From Paramicrobacterium fandaimingii (GTDB taxonomy: Bacteria > Actinomycetota > Actinomycetes > Actinomycetales > Microbacteriaceae): 64,000 bases of DNA. Position numbers and translations under genes: made by a program. The stretch's first letter is position 1. Each line of letters begins with the position of its first letter. The notes below the pieces were generated by a model, which saw only the letters and a list, made by a program, of their open reading frames with translations, was not told where the DNA came from and did not search any database. Shown in pieces: positions 8,470-18,230 of this stretch. Location of the stretch: NCBI RefSeq assembly GCF_011751745.2, contig NZ_CP061170.1, positions 2,914,001 through 2,978,000 of the forward strand, given 5' to 3'.

Positions 8470-9708
8470 ATGCCCACAGATCGACTTCCCGGCGAGATCC
8501 GGATTTCACCTCTCAGCCGAGAGACTCGTCAGTGGCGCCCCCGGAATCCGGGCATTTTTTCGCACGCCGAGGTCAAACGACAAACCGGCACGTATGAATC
8601 AGCAGTTACCCCCGCCATTCATGAGTGGACGCCGGAACTCTCTGGCGAGGATGCCACAAACATTGAGGAGGCTGCCCTCGCACTCGCGGACTTCGACCGC
8701 CATGCGCTCACTCGCCTGGGGCAGAATAACCCGGCACTGGGCCCCATGGCGGCGATTCTGCTCCGCACGGAAAGCGCGTCAAGCAGCCAGATCGAACTGC
8801 TGACGACGTCGGCGAAGCAACTTGCACTCGCTGAGATCGAGGAGGGAGACAAAGCCAACGCGCTTTCTGTCGTTGGCAATGTTCGTGCAATGGAAGCCGC
8901 GCTTCGACTCTCAGGCGTTCTCGATTCAGACTCGATCCGGAGCATGCACCGTGAGTTGATGGCGCACGACCATCTGTTCCGGGATGAGGCCGGAACGTAT
9001 CGACAAGAACTCGTCTGGATCGGCAACCGAGACAATGCCGGTCCGATTGGAGCAGAGTTCATTGCCCCGCAGCACACCCGAGTGTCGAGCGCAATCGACG
9101 ACCTCATTCGGTTTATGCAACGAACAGACATTCCAGTGCTCGTGCACATTGCCGTCGCACACGCGCAGTTTGAAACCATCCATCCGTTTTCAAACGGCAA
9201 TGGACGCACCGGACGAGCACTCGCCCAGGCGCTACTGCGCAACAAAGGCATGGCTACTCACACCACGGTACCGATTTCGGGGGGCCTGCTTACGGACACG
9301 CGCACGTATTTTGCAGCCCTCAGCGCATATCGCAACGGAGATGCTGGCCCCATCGTGCGCAGATTCGCTGACGCGTCTCGCTTCGCAGCGGTGACCGGAC
9401 GTCGTCTTGTCGATAACCTGCATGATCAGCTCGAAGGCGACCGCGCGACGCTCGCGGGGCTGCGCCCGCAGTCCGTGGCGTGGCGAGTGCTCCCCCTGCT
9501 CATTGGACAGCCCATCGTCAACACCAAGTATCTGATGAACGCTCTCCACGTAAGCGATATGAGCATCCTTCGCGCTCTCTCTGTTCTGACCGAACGTGGA
9601 ATAGTCGTAGAGCGCACGGGACAATCTCGAAATCGCGTCTGGCAGCACAACGGAATCCTGGGCGTCCTTGACGAGTACGCCAACGACGCCAGACGCACTG
9701 CCCAGTAA
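8470..9708 (+). CDS. Fic family AMP transferase with C-terminal winged helix
   Basis: Protein of 412 residues of the Fic/DOC superfamily, which transfers AMP or related groups from nucleotides to target proteins. The active-site motif HPFSNGNGRTGR lies at 238-249. An N-terminal inhibitory helix is likely at 101-111 (SASSSQIELL): S105-xxx-E109 fits the (S/T)xxxE pattern, but the usual following G/N is L110. The last 90 residues (LPLLIGQPIVNTKYLMNAL, then SDMSILRALSVLTERGIV) look like a winged helix-turn-helix. No separate antitoxin gene is present, as expected for self-inhibited class II Fic. GC is a little lower than in the neighbours, and yhcG remnants flank it, pointing to acquired DNA. Confidence 0.92.
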   Translation: MPTDRLPGEIRISPLSRETRQWRPRNPGIFSHAEVKRQTGTYESAVTPAIHEWTPELSGEDATNIEEAALALADFDRHALTRLGQNNPALGPMAAILLRTESASSSQIELLTTSAKQLALAEIEEGDKANALSVVGNVRAMEAALRLSGVLDSDSIRSMHRELMAHDHLFRDEAGTYRQELVWIGNRDNAGPIGAEFIAPQHTRVSSAIDDLIRFMQRTDIPVLVHIAVAHAQFETIHPFSNGNGRTGRALAQALLRNKGMATHTTVPISGGLLTDTRTYFAALSAYRNGDAGPIVRRFADASRFAAVTGRRLVDNLHDQLEGDRATLAGLRPQSVAWRVLPLLIGQPIVNTKYLMNALHVSDMSILRALSVLTERGIVVERTGQSRNRVWQHNGILGVLDEYANDARRTAQ

Positions 9709-9728
9709 CGAAACCGCAGGTGTAATTA

Positions 9729-9816
9729 GAGATGAGGGAATCACCGGCGAGAGCGAGAGCAGCGCCGAGCGAATGCGCGGTCTCGACGCCATCGCGGTGC
9801 CACGCGGCGTCCCGTG
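9729..9816 (-). pseudogene. Diverged duplicate of an internal folA segment
   Basis: About 88 bases align without gaps to 10226-10313, which encodes roughly residues 64-92 of dihydrofolate reductase, at about 80 percent identity; a shared run of about 19 bases includes GCGAGAGCGAGAGCAGCGCC. The reading frame of folA is not kept as a functional product and neither end of the gene is present. It lies 3' of intact folA on the same strand, with a yhcG remnant between the two copies, mirroring the Gfo/Idh duplicate on the other side of the Fic gene. Confidence 0.75.
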
Positions 9817-9912
9817 GGTCTCGCTGTGCCGAGCCATTCCACTCGGTTCTCGCAGTGAGTTCCGCAGACCGTCGGGTCGGGGCGTGTCGGAGGTAAAACG
9901 TACCGTGACGCC

Positions 9913-10027
9913 ATGACTGCCCTCATCCCAGACGAATACACGGCCACTCTCGACGAGCCCAAACGGCATGGGGCGACGTGCTCAAGATTTGCGCGCAGAG
10001 TTTCCCGCGATGAAGGGCTTTCCCCGT
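9913..10027 (+). pseudogene. DUF1016/YhcG nuclease remnant (start plus internal piece)
   Basis: Begins with an ATG and reads MTALIPDEYTATLDEPKRH, like the start of DUF1016/YhcG proteins. A frame change near 9968 then leads into [20 protein letters not shown], which in the family lies about 30 residues further on, so an internal stretch is deleted. The remnant stops against the end of folA. Its second part is nearly identical to the left remnant at 8115-8170. The 180 bases between the Fic stop and this remnant otherwise hold only the folA fragment. Confidence 0.7.
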
Positions 10028-10028
10028 C
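9973..10028 (+). repeat. 56-bp direct repeat, right copy (yhcG remnant)
   Basis: Partner of 8115-8170, with five differences in 56 bases. The two copies bracket 1.8 kb containing the Fic gene and the duplicated fragments of the Gfo/Idh and folA genes. Confidence 0.9.
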
Positions 10029-10503
10029 ACTCTCGCGCGTGGCGAATGCGCTCGAAGGTCACGAAGTCGAAACCGTCGTGCGATTCGCGTGTCGATTCAC
10101 GCCAATCGGCGTCGTTCCATTCGGGAAACAGCGTGTCACCGTCAGGCTCGGCATCGATGAATGTCAGTTCCATGCGGTCGGCGAGATGCATCGCCTGAGC
10201 ATAAATCTGCCCGCCGCCGACGATCGAGATGCGCGCATCACCCGCGAGAGCGAGAGCAGCGCCAAGCGAATGGGCGACGCCGACGCCGTCACGCTGCCAC
10301 CCGGCATCCCGTGTCACAACGACCGTGCGACGCCCGGGCAGAGGCCGACCGATCGAGTCGAACGTGCGACGCCCCATAATCATCGTCGTGCCGAGCGTCA
10401 CTGCTTTGAAGTGCTTGAGGTCGTCGGGCAGGTGCCAGGGCATTCCGCCTTCCGCACCGATCACCCGGTTTCGGCCCATGGCCGCAACGAGCGTGACGGT
10501 CAT
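10027..10503 (-). CDS. folA: Dihydrofolate reductase
   Basis: Reduces dihydrofolate to tetrahydrofolate with NADPH, regenerating the cofactor spent by thymidylate synthase. 158 residues, normal length. Landmarks: [14 protein letters not shown] at the start, [18 protein letters not shown] (the substrate loop with the catalytic Asp), [17 protein letters not shown] for [18 protein letters not shown], and [14 protein letters not shown]. The ATG overlaps the thyA stop by four bases (ATGA), so the two are translated together. An internal segment is duplicated in decayed form just downstream at 9729-9816. Confidence 0.97.
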   Translation of the reverse strand: MTVTLVAAMGRNRVIGAEGGMPWHLPDDLKHFKAVTLGTTMIMGRRTFDSIGRPLPGRRTVVVTRDAGWQRDGVGVAHSLGAALALAGDARISIVGGGQIYAQAMHLADRMELTFIDAEPDGDTLFPEWNDADWRESTRESHDGFDFVTFERIRHARE

Positions 10504-11294
10504 ACCGCGATCGGCGCCTTGATGCTGGGGGCCGCTTCGTAGTTCTCGAGTGTAAAGTCGGCGATCTCAAAGGAGTCGATCTGCGTGCGCTCAGGATTGA
10601 TGCGCATGGTGGGCAGCGGCCCTGGCTCGCGCGACAGCTGCAGCTTCGCCTGCTCGAGGTGATTCACGTAGAGGTGAGCATCGCCGAACGTGTGAACGAA
10701 TTCGCCCGCCTTCAGCCCGGTGACCTGCGCGACCATCATGGTGAGAAGCGCGTACGAGGCGATGTTGAACGGCACACCGAGAAAGATATCGGCCGAGCGC
10801 TGATACAGCTGGCACGAGAGCGTGCCGTTTGCGACATAGAACTGGAACATCGTGTGGCACGGCGGCAGAGCCATGTCGTTGACCTCGGCGACATTCCACG
10901 CGTTGACGATGTGCCGCCGTGAGTCGGGGTTTGCCTTCAGCGACTCGATCACTGTCGCGATCTGATCGATGTGCCCGCCGTTCGGGGTCGGCCACGAGCG
11001 CCACTGGTGACCGTAAACCGGCCCCAGATCGCCGTTCTCGTCAGCCCACTCATCCCAGATCTTGACGTTGTTCTCGTGCAGCCAGGCCACGTTCGTGTCG
11101 CCCCGCAGAAACCACAGAAGTTCGCCGATGATGCTCCGCAGGTGCAGCTTCTTCGTTGTGAGAACAGGAAAGCCTGCCTGCAGATCAAACCGCATCTGGT
11201 GCCCGAACACGCTGAGTGTTCCGGTTCCGGTGCGGTCGGATTTTTCGACGCCCTCGTCGAGAACACGCTGCATCAGATCAAGGTATTGGCGCAT
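10500..11294 (-). CDS. thyA: Thymidylate synthase
   Basis: Makes dTMP from dUMP using methylene-tetrahydrofolate. 264 residues, standard for the short ThyA form. The catalytic cysteine is in [13 protein letters not shown], with [33 protein letters not shown] and [13 protein letters not shown] completing the conserved set. The first Met begins the canonical [21 protein letters not shown] directly abuts this ATG, an unusually tight spacing. First gene of thyA-folA. Confidence 0.97.
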   Translation of the reverse strand: MRQYLDLMQRVLDEGVEKSDRTGTGTLSVFGHQMRFDLQAGFPVLTTKKLHLRSIIGELLWFLRGDTNVAWLHENNVKIWDEWADENGDLGPVYGHQWRSWPTPNGGHIDQIATVIESLKANPDSRRHIVNAWNVAEVNDMALPPCHTMFQFYVANGTLSCQLYQRSADIFLGVPFNIASYALLTMMVAQVTGLKAGEFVHTFGDAHLYVNHLEQAKLQLSREPGPLPTMRINPERTQIDSFEIADFTLENYEAAPSIKAPIAV

Positions 11295-11324
11295 ACCTCC
11301 AGCGTAATCGACGGCGCCGACAGA

Positions 11325-12452
11325 TCAGTCGAGTCGACGCGACACGGTCACCGTGAATTTCGCGTTGCGCCCCAGCTGCGTCGTGCGACCGACCAGGCGC
11401 TCGAGCTGCGCTCGATACTGCAGATGCGAGTTCCATACGGCGAGCAGCGTTCCGCCCGGTCGAAGCACCCGCCCCGCTTCGGCGAAGAGCTTCAGCGCGA
11501 TTCCGGCATGAACGGAGGCGCCGATGTGAAACGGCGGGTTCAGCAGCACCGCATCGACGGAGGCATCGGGCTGAGCAGACAGACCGTCGTCGCGCTGCAC
11601 GGTGACATGGTCGCCGACGCGGTTCGCCTCGGCCGTCAGATGAGCGGATGCTGCGGCGGCCGCCGATTGGTCGGTCGCCGTCACGCGAGCATCCGGTCTT
11701 CTCTTCGCAAACTCCGTCGCGAGCACACCCGTGCCGCAGCCCAGGTCGACAACGTCTCGTGCACCGGCGGGAACCGCATCGAGGTAATCGAGCAGAAACC
11801 GCGTTCCGACATCGATCTGGTTTCCCGAAAACACGGCTCCGTGTGCCCAAACGGTCAGCCCGAGATCGTCGTGACGGCGCGATTTCGGCCACCGCTGCGG
11901 GGCGCCGATACGAGGCGAGGATGCCGTGAGCACACGTGATTTCTGGCGGGCGAGTCCCGCGCTCACTGAGCCGAACGCCGTGCCGAGAACATCGTTCATC
12001 GCGGGGGTCATGTGCTTCACCCGACCGCCGGCGAAGACGCGAGCATCCGGCGATGCCGAACGTGCGATCAACCCGGCAATCTCGTCGAGCGCGTCGAGCG
12101 ACCGGGGAAGCTGCAGCAGAACAACGCGAGCGCCGCTCACCAGCTCATCGTCGAGGGGCCTCAGCTCGACGCGGTCGCTGAGCCCGAGTCGCTCAGCGTT
12201 CGCGGCGATGGCCCGCTCCTGCGATAGGCCATCTTGATGCACGCGGATCCCGCCGGCGCCGTGCAGCGCGGCCGCACCAAGCGCGAGGGCACCGTAGCGG
12301 TCCCCAATCGCCACGACGTCGCCGACAGCGGCATCCGCCAGCTCTGACGCTGCCGTGTCGAGAACGAGCCGATCTGTCGCATCTGACGCAGAGAGATTCG
12401 GTGCTTCGACGTCGGGCCATCGACGCAGCGCGTCAAACGAAAACTCTGTCAC
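11325..12452 (-). CDS. Class I SAM-dependent methyltransferase, RsmC/RlmG-like
   Basis: Protein of 375 residues with two tandem methyltransferase-like halves, as in the RsmC/RlmG guanine-N2 rRNA methyltransferases. The C-terminal half is catalytic: VVDLGCGTGVLATEFAKR binds SAM and VLLNPPFHIG is the NPPF motif of base-amino methylation. The N-terminal half (residues 1-190) is a degenerate copy used in the family for substrate binding. Opens with GTG. It is separated from thyA by 30 bases on the same strand, so it may be co-transcribed. Exact rRNA target not determinable. Confidence 0.85.
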   Translation of the reverse strand: MTEFSFDALRRWPDVEAPNLSASDATDRLVLDTAASELADAAVGDVVAIGDRYGALALGAAALHGAGGIRVHQDGLSQERAIAANAERLGLSDRVELRPLDDELVSGARVVLLQLPRSLDALDEIAGLIARSASPDARVFAGGRVKHMTPAMNDVLGTAFGSVSAGLARQKSRVLTASSPRIGAPQRWPKSRRHDDLGLTVWAHGAVFSGNQIDVGTRFLLDYLDAVPAGARDVVDLGCGTGVLATEFAKRRPDARVTATDQSAAAAASAHLTAEANRVGDHVTVQRDDGLSAQPDASVDAVLLNPPFHIGASVHAGIALKLFAEAGRVLRPGGTLLAVWNSHLQYRAQLERLVGRTTQLGRNAKFTVTVSRRLD

Positions 12453-12461
12453 GTTCTCAGG

Positions 12462-13103
12462 CTACGGCGTGCGCGCTCCACCGGCAGCCGAGCGCAGCAG
12501 GTGTGCGGCCAACCACCAACTGAGTGAGCCGACGATGACGCCGCTTGCGATCGCCATTCCGATGATGAGAACCGTCTGAAACTGACTCGCGGCATCGGGA
12601 CTGCCCGCCAAGGGCAAGCGCGCGTTTCCGATCCAGAAGTATGCGATCGCGAAGATTCCGGCCATGATCGACCACGCCACCGAGGCGATGCCCGCCCCGA
12701 GCAGCGTTGTGAGGTTCGTCTGGCGTACCCTGCCGAGGCGGAGCGCGAGAAGGCTTGCCCCATAACCGAGCCCGCAGGCGAGGAGGCATCGACCGACAAC
12801 GACCGCTCCTTGCCAGAGGAGGGTCTCCGTTGTCTCGACGAATTCCTCGCCCGCTCCAACCGCGAGTTGCCATGCTCCGACGTAGAACAATGTCAACACC
12901 ACGCCGAACACGGTGACGACAAGCACCGTCACGCCGCCGCCGATGAACAGAAACGTCGCACCCCCGGCGAGCTGCGCGCTGAGGCGCTGTCGTTGCGAAA
13001 GAGGCAGCTTTGGCGGCATCCGCTGTGGCACCGAACGACCTGGGGGCCACACTGTCGGCGAATACGCCGCGGGCGCGGAGCGCGGATCGTGGGCATTCGA
13101 CAT
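12462..13103 (-). CDS. Four-helix membrane protein, unknown (paralogue of the next)
   Basis: Not recognised as a named family. 213 residues: a proline-rich cytoplasmic N-terminus of about 45 residues, then four hydrophobic segments near 47-75, 95-120, 130-160 and 175-205. The last contains GSLSWWLAAHLLR. The neighbouring protein at 13259 has the same plan and a matching GALSWWWMAHCMR in its last helix, plus GYGASLLALRLG/GYGSSIGIAKAG in helix 2, so the two are paralogues. A good ribosome site (GGGAGG) precedes the ATG. It ends 9 bases before the methyltransferase gene. Confidence 0.72.
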   Translation of the reverse strand: MSNAHDPRSAPAAYSPTVWPPGRSVPQRMPPKLPLSQRQRLSAQLAGGATFLFIGGGVTVLVVTVFGVVLTLFYVGAWQLAVGAGEEFVETTETLLWQGAVVVGRCLLACGLGYGASLLALRLGRVRQTNLTTLLGAGIASVAWSIMAGIFAIAYFWIGNARLPLAGSPDAASQFQTVLIIGMAIASGVIVGSLSWWLAAHLLRSAAGGARTP

Positions 13104-13258
13104 CGGCAGTCCTCCCTTTTCGGTAGGACCTCACCTTTGCAAACAGCGCAGCGGCCTCGCACGGCAGATCAACACCTTGTGAATAACCGCACCCGACTGC
13201 CGACCTGTGGACGACGAAATCAATGGCGCCGTCCGGCGAACCCGCGCCGGGTGCCAGG

Positions 13259-13972
13259 TCAGATGAAGTACGGCTCTCCCGCGTACCGTTGCGCCGGGTG
13301 ACGGTCACGCATGCAGTGCGCCATCCACCACCAGCTCAACGCTCCGGTGGCCGCCCAGATGACGATGCTCAACACGCAGTAGATTGTCCCGTAGATCACG
13401 ACGTTCACGCCCGCAGAATCCTGACTGAGTATCGCGACGAAGAATCCGCCGACAGAGAGAACGATCTGCCCAAGCCACATCAGAATCATCCCCGCGAAGC
13501 TGGCGATCCCGAGCCCTGCCCAGGTCATCCCCGTTGCCTTTTTGATGTGTCCGGCTTTGGCGATGCCGATGCTCGATCCGTAACCGGCGCCCCAGATGAG
13601 CAGTCCAACGACGAGAGCCAGGACGAAGACCCACCAGAACTCGCCCATCGCATTCAGAAAGTCGAGGATCTCAACAGTGTCACTGTCTTTGTACTCGGCC
13701 TGTGACAGCACACCGGCGATGATTCCCGCGATTGCCGACCACCCGAGCACGCACACAACGATTGTGAACCCCAGAGTCATAATGGGGAATCCGAGGGCAC
13801 CCGACCAAAGAGCTGCCCGTTTCTGAGTGCGGGTAAGTGGCGGACGCGTGCGAGCCATGGGGCGGTACGGTTGATTCGGCAGCGGCGCATACGGAGGGCC
13901 AGGTGGCATGCCGGGCCCCTGTGCACCGTGGCCGTATGGCGGATGCGGGTAACCCGGGTACTGGTTCGACAC
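13259..13972 (-). CDS. Four-helix membrane protein with proline/tyrosine-rich N-tail
   Basis: Unrecognised family; 237 residues starting at GTG (AGGAG ahead). The first 45 residues are rich in Pro, Tyr and Gly (PGYPHPPYGHG), a cytoplasmic tail type common in actinobacterial membrane proteins. Four hydrophobic segments follow. Shared motifs with the protein at 12462 (GYGSSIGIA in helix 2, SWWWMAH in helix 4) show common ancestry. The 155-base gap between the two genes has no recognised feature. Probable job: unknown small membrane complex; no enzyme motif is visible. Confidence 0.72.
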   Translation of the reverse strand: MSNQYPGYPHPPYGHGAQGPGMPPGPPYAPLPNQPYRPMARTRPPLTRTQKRAALWSGALGFPIMTLGFTIVVCVLGWSAIAGIIAGVLSQAEYKDSDTVEILDFLNAMGEFWWVFVLALVVGLLIWGAGYGSSIGIAKAGHIKKATGMTWAGLGIASFAGMILMWLGQIVLSVGGFFVAILSQDSAGVNVVIYGTIYCVLSIVIWAATGALSWWWMAHCMRDRHPAQRYAGEPYFI

Positions 13973-14056
13973 GACCGTGCTCCTGTTCTGCTCGTTCTCT
14001 CACTGTCGCAGACGAGCGGATGACTGTCTGTGGGAAGTGGTACCCGTCCCCATAGG

Positions 14057-14097
14057 CACAGCGCCGGCCACCGAGCGTATCGGTGGCCGGCGCTGTG
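14057..14097 (-). terminator. Hairpin after the hspR/dnaK operon
   Basis: A perfect 17-bp stem (CACAGCGCCGGCCACCG and its complement) with a 7-base loop starts ten bases beyond the hspR stop. No U-run follows, as is common in actinobacteria. It would end the dnaK-grpE-dnaJ-hspR transcript and also separates it from the convergent-facing 5' ends to the left. Confidence 0.85.
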
Positions 14098-14106
14098 CGA
14101 GCTTTG

Positions 14107-14529
14107 CTACACGTCGCCGTTTCGGCGCGGTCGCCAGACGACGACTTCCGTGCGCCTCTGCGTGCGTGTTCCGCTTCTCAGAGGAATGACGTCGCCATGC
14201 TCGCCTGCGGCGAAAACCCGCCGCCCCTGAGCCTTCAGCACTTGGTCCGCGAGAGCGTTCTCGAGCTCGCGCACACGACCGGAGAGTCGTGTTACCTCAT
14301 TCTCGAGACTCAGAATGCGGGCGATTCCCTCAAGACTCACGCCTTCGCCGCTGAGGCGCTGCACTTCGCGCAGCTGCTCAACGTCTCGCATGGAGTAGCG
14401 GCGAGAACGACCGGCCGTTCGCTGAGGCTGCACGAGCCCGATGCGGTCGTACTGCCGGAGCGTCTGCGGGTGCATTCCCGCAAGCTCGGCGGCGACCGCG
14501 ATGGCGAAGATCGGTGAGTTCTCGTCCAT
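14107..14529 (-). CDS. hspR: Heat-shock repressor HspR (MerR family)
   Basis: DNA-binding repressor of the dnaK operon, 140 residues. The N-terminal MerR winged helix reads IFAIAVAAELAGMHPQTLRQ then YDRIGLVQPQRTAGRSRRYS, with the HspR-type MHPQTLRQYD. It is followed by a coiled-coil (NEVTRLSGRVRELENALADQ) and a basic tail. HspR proteins bind inverted repeats called HAIR; two such sites lie ahead of dnaK at 18124 and 18186, so it controls its own operon, probably with DnaK as co-repressor as known in Streptomyces. Confidence 0.95.
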   Translation of the reverse strand: MDENSPIFAIAVAAELAGMHPQTLRQYDRIGLVQPQRTAGRSRRYSMRDVEQLREVQRLSGEGVSLEGIARILSLENEVTRLSGRVRELENALADQVLKAQGRRVFAAGEHGDVIPLRSGTRTQRRTEVVVWRPRRNGDV

Positions 14530-14531
14530 GG

Positions 14532-15512
14532 TCAGCCTCGTGCCCTCGCAAGAATCTCATCACGGGGGTTCTCGCCCGGCTCAAGATCGTGGAAGGCCCT
14601 GAGCGCGGCTTCGGCTTCCGGTGACAGGTGGGCCGGAACGGCCACCTGAATCTCGGCAAGAAGATCGCCCTTTCCCTTTGACGTCTCCACGCCACGGCCC
14701 TTGACGCGGAGCACACGACCGCTCGGCGTGCCGGCAGCCACTTTGAGCTTCACGGGAGGACCCTCAAGCGTCGGCACTTCGATCGTCGCGCCGAGGGCCG
14801 CCTCGACGAAAGTCACGGGAACGCGCACCCGCAGGTTCAGGTTCTCACGTTCGAACACGGGGTGCTTGCGCACGTGAACCGTGAGAACGATGTTGCCTGG
14901 CTCGCCGCCATCAGGTGAGGGCTGCCCTTTTCCGCGCAGCTTGATCTTCTGCCCATCAGAGACCCCCGCAGGAATCTTCACCTTGATGGGCCGCCCATCG
15001 GCCGTCTGCAGAGTGATCGTGTCACCCTTGGTGGCGGTCATGAAGTCAAGGGTCGTGGATGCTGTCACATCACGCCCAGGCGTCGGCCCGCCGAAGCCGC
15101 GGTATCCACCGCTCGGCTGCCCGAAGCGACCCCCGCCGAACATTCCGCCGAGGATGTCGTCGAAGTCGGCCTGCTGGTAGCCGCCGCCTCCTCCGCCGCC
15201 GAACATTCCACCGAAGACGTCCTCGAAGCCGCCATTGCTACCGCCGCCGGAGCCCGGCGCCGTGAATCGGGCGCCGGACCCCATCGCGCGAACCTGATCG
15301 TATTCCTTGCGCTGCGCCTCGTCGGAGAGCACCGAGTATGCCTCAGAGATCTCTTTGAACTTCGACTCAGCTGCGACGTCACCCGGGTGTGAATCTGGGT
15401 GGTATTTGCGAGCCAGTTTGCGGTAGGTCTTTTTGAGATCTGCCTGGCTCACGCTCTTGTCGACACCGAGAACTTTGTAGAAGTCCTTGTCGAACCAATC
15501 TTGACTGGCCAT
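14532..15512 (-). CDS. dnaJ: Co-chaperone DnaJ without zinc-finger domain
   Basis: Hsp40 partner of DnaK, 326 residues. The J-domain (residues 8-80) has HPDSHPGD, a variant of the HPD tripeptide region, followed by a Gly/Phe-rich linker (about 85-150) and two substrate-binding beta domains. The four CxxCxGxG zinc repeats of classical DnaJ are absent, so this is the DnaJ2/CbpA-like form encoded in many actinobacterial dnaK operons. Ends two bases before hspR. Confidence 0.94.
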   Translation of the reverse strand: MASQDWFDKDFYKVLGVDKSVSQADLKKTYRKLARKYHPDSHPGDVAAESKFKEISEAYSVLSDEAQRKEYDQVRAMGSGARFTAPGSGGGSNGGFEDVFGGMFGGGGGGGYQQADFDDILGGMFGGGRFGQPSGGYRGFGGPTPGRDVTASTTLDFMTATKGDTITLQTADGRPIKVKIPAGVSDGQKIKLRGKGQPSPDGGEPGNIVLTVHVRKHPVFERENLNLRVRVPVTFVEAALGATIEVPTLEGPPVKLKVAAGTPSGRVLRVKGRGVETSKGKGDLLAEIQVAVPAHLSPEAEAALRAFHDLEPGENPRDEILARARG

Positions 15513-15517
15513 GGCAC

Positions 15518-16183
15518 CTACTCGGCAGGAACAGCGACGACCACCTTGGCCGCTCGCAGCAGAGAGTCTCCCACAAAGTATCCGGTCTGAACGACGTCGA
15601 CGATGGTCTCTGTCTCCACGTCCTGGCTCGGCTGTTGGAAGATCGCCTCGTGCTGATTGTGGTCAAACGCCTCACCCTCGGCACCGAACTTCGCGAGACC
15701 GAGACGCTCCACCGTTTGGCGCAGCTTCGACGCGATCTGCGAAAAGGCGGAGTCGCCCTCAAGATCGCCGTGCTTCTCGGCGAGGTCGAGGTCGTCGAGC
15801 ACGGGGAGCAGTGCGTTCAGCACGTTGCCCGTTGCTCTCTCCTTCTCGGCCTCGCGATTGCCTTCCGTACGACGACGATAATTGGCGTATTCCGCGTTGA
15901 CGCGCTTCAGGTCACTCAGCAACTCGGCCTCGCGCACGTTCTCGGCGTCAGCTTCGTCATCGCCAGGAGCGTCATCATCAGCGGCGGCGAGAATGTCGTC
16001 GACCGTGAGCTCGTCGGCAGACGCGGCCTGCTCGGCAGCGTCGTCCTGTGCCGAAGGGCCGGAGGCAGATGCCTCCGACCCCGCGGTCGCCTCAGGCTGA
16101 CGAACCTCACCGGTCTCCGGGTCGATGCGACGTTTGTCGTTGACTCTCGGTTCTTCTTCCGGGTTCTGGTTCTTGTCAGTCAT
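15518..16183 (-). CDS. grpE: Nucleotide exchange factor GrpE
   Basis: Releases ADP from DnaK, 221 residues. A long acidic, low-complexity N-terminus (1-85) precedes the coiled-coil (LLSDLKRVNAEYANYRRRTE) and the beta-domain with the typical VERLGLAKFGAEGEAFDHNQ and the ending TGYFVGDSLLRAAKVVVAVP. Lies between dnaK and dnaJ with gaps of two and five bases. Confidence 0.96.
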   Translation of the reverse strand: MTDKNQNPEEEPRVNDKRRIDPETGEVRQPEATAGSEASASGPSAQDDAAEQAASADELTVDDILAAADDDAPGDDEADAENVREAELLSDLKRVNAEYANYRRRTEGNREAEKERATGNVLNALLPVLDDLDLAEKHGDLEGDSAFSQIASKLRQTVERLGLAKFGAEGEAFDHNQHEAIFQQPSQDVETETIVDVVQTGYFVGDSLLRAAKVVVAVPAE

Positions 16184-16185
16184 TC

Positions 16186-18045
<1,860 letters not shown>

Positions 18046-18123
18046 GTGTTTTCTCCTTCTGACCAGCCAGGTCTCATGGCATGGTGCGTCTGATGCGGGG
18101 GATAAAGTCTCGAGGCATTCGTA

Positions 18124-18144
18124 GTTGAGTGCCTGCGACTCAAG
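18124..18144 (-). promoter_or_regulatory. HAIR operator 1 (HspR site)
   Basis: GTTGAGT-N7-ACTCAAG differs by one base from the HAIR consensus CTTGAGT-N7-ACTCAAG. It overlaps the dnaK -10 element and start point, so HspR binding would block polymerase. Confidence 0.9.
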
Positions 18145-18170
18145 TTTACTCACCACGATGTCGGTGTCAA
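18143..18170 (-). promoter_or_regulatory. dnaK promoter (sigA-type)
   Basis: On the minus strand: -35 TTGACA (18165-18170), 16-bp spacer, -10 TAAACT (18143-18148). The predicted start near 18136 gives a leader of about 90 bases. Flanked by HAIR sites on both sides. Confidence 0.78.
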
Positions 18171-18185
18171 TTTCTCCCAGCCAAT

Positions 18186-18206
18186 CTTGAGCCAAGCACG
18201 CTCAAC
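18186..18206 (-). promoter_or_regulatory. HAIR operator 2 (HspR site)
   Basis: CTTGAGC-N7-GCTCAAC, a symmetric variant of the HAIR consensus, placed just upstream of the dnaK -35 box. The centres of the two sites are 62 bp apart, about six helical turns, so HspR dimers could bind the same face of the DNA. Confidence 0.82.
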
Positions 18207-18230
18207 TTTCAGGATGACGATCCTCATGCA

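Noticed and set aside
8115..10028. attL/attR sites of an integrative element around the Fic gene
   Set aside because: The 56-bp repeats lie within reading frames of a nuclease gene and no integrase is present; they are better explained as gene remnants.
9913..10542. Single 209-codon gene continuing from the yhcG-like start through folA
   Set aside because: Only the first part resembles YhcG; the remainder is antisense to folA.
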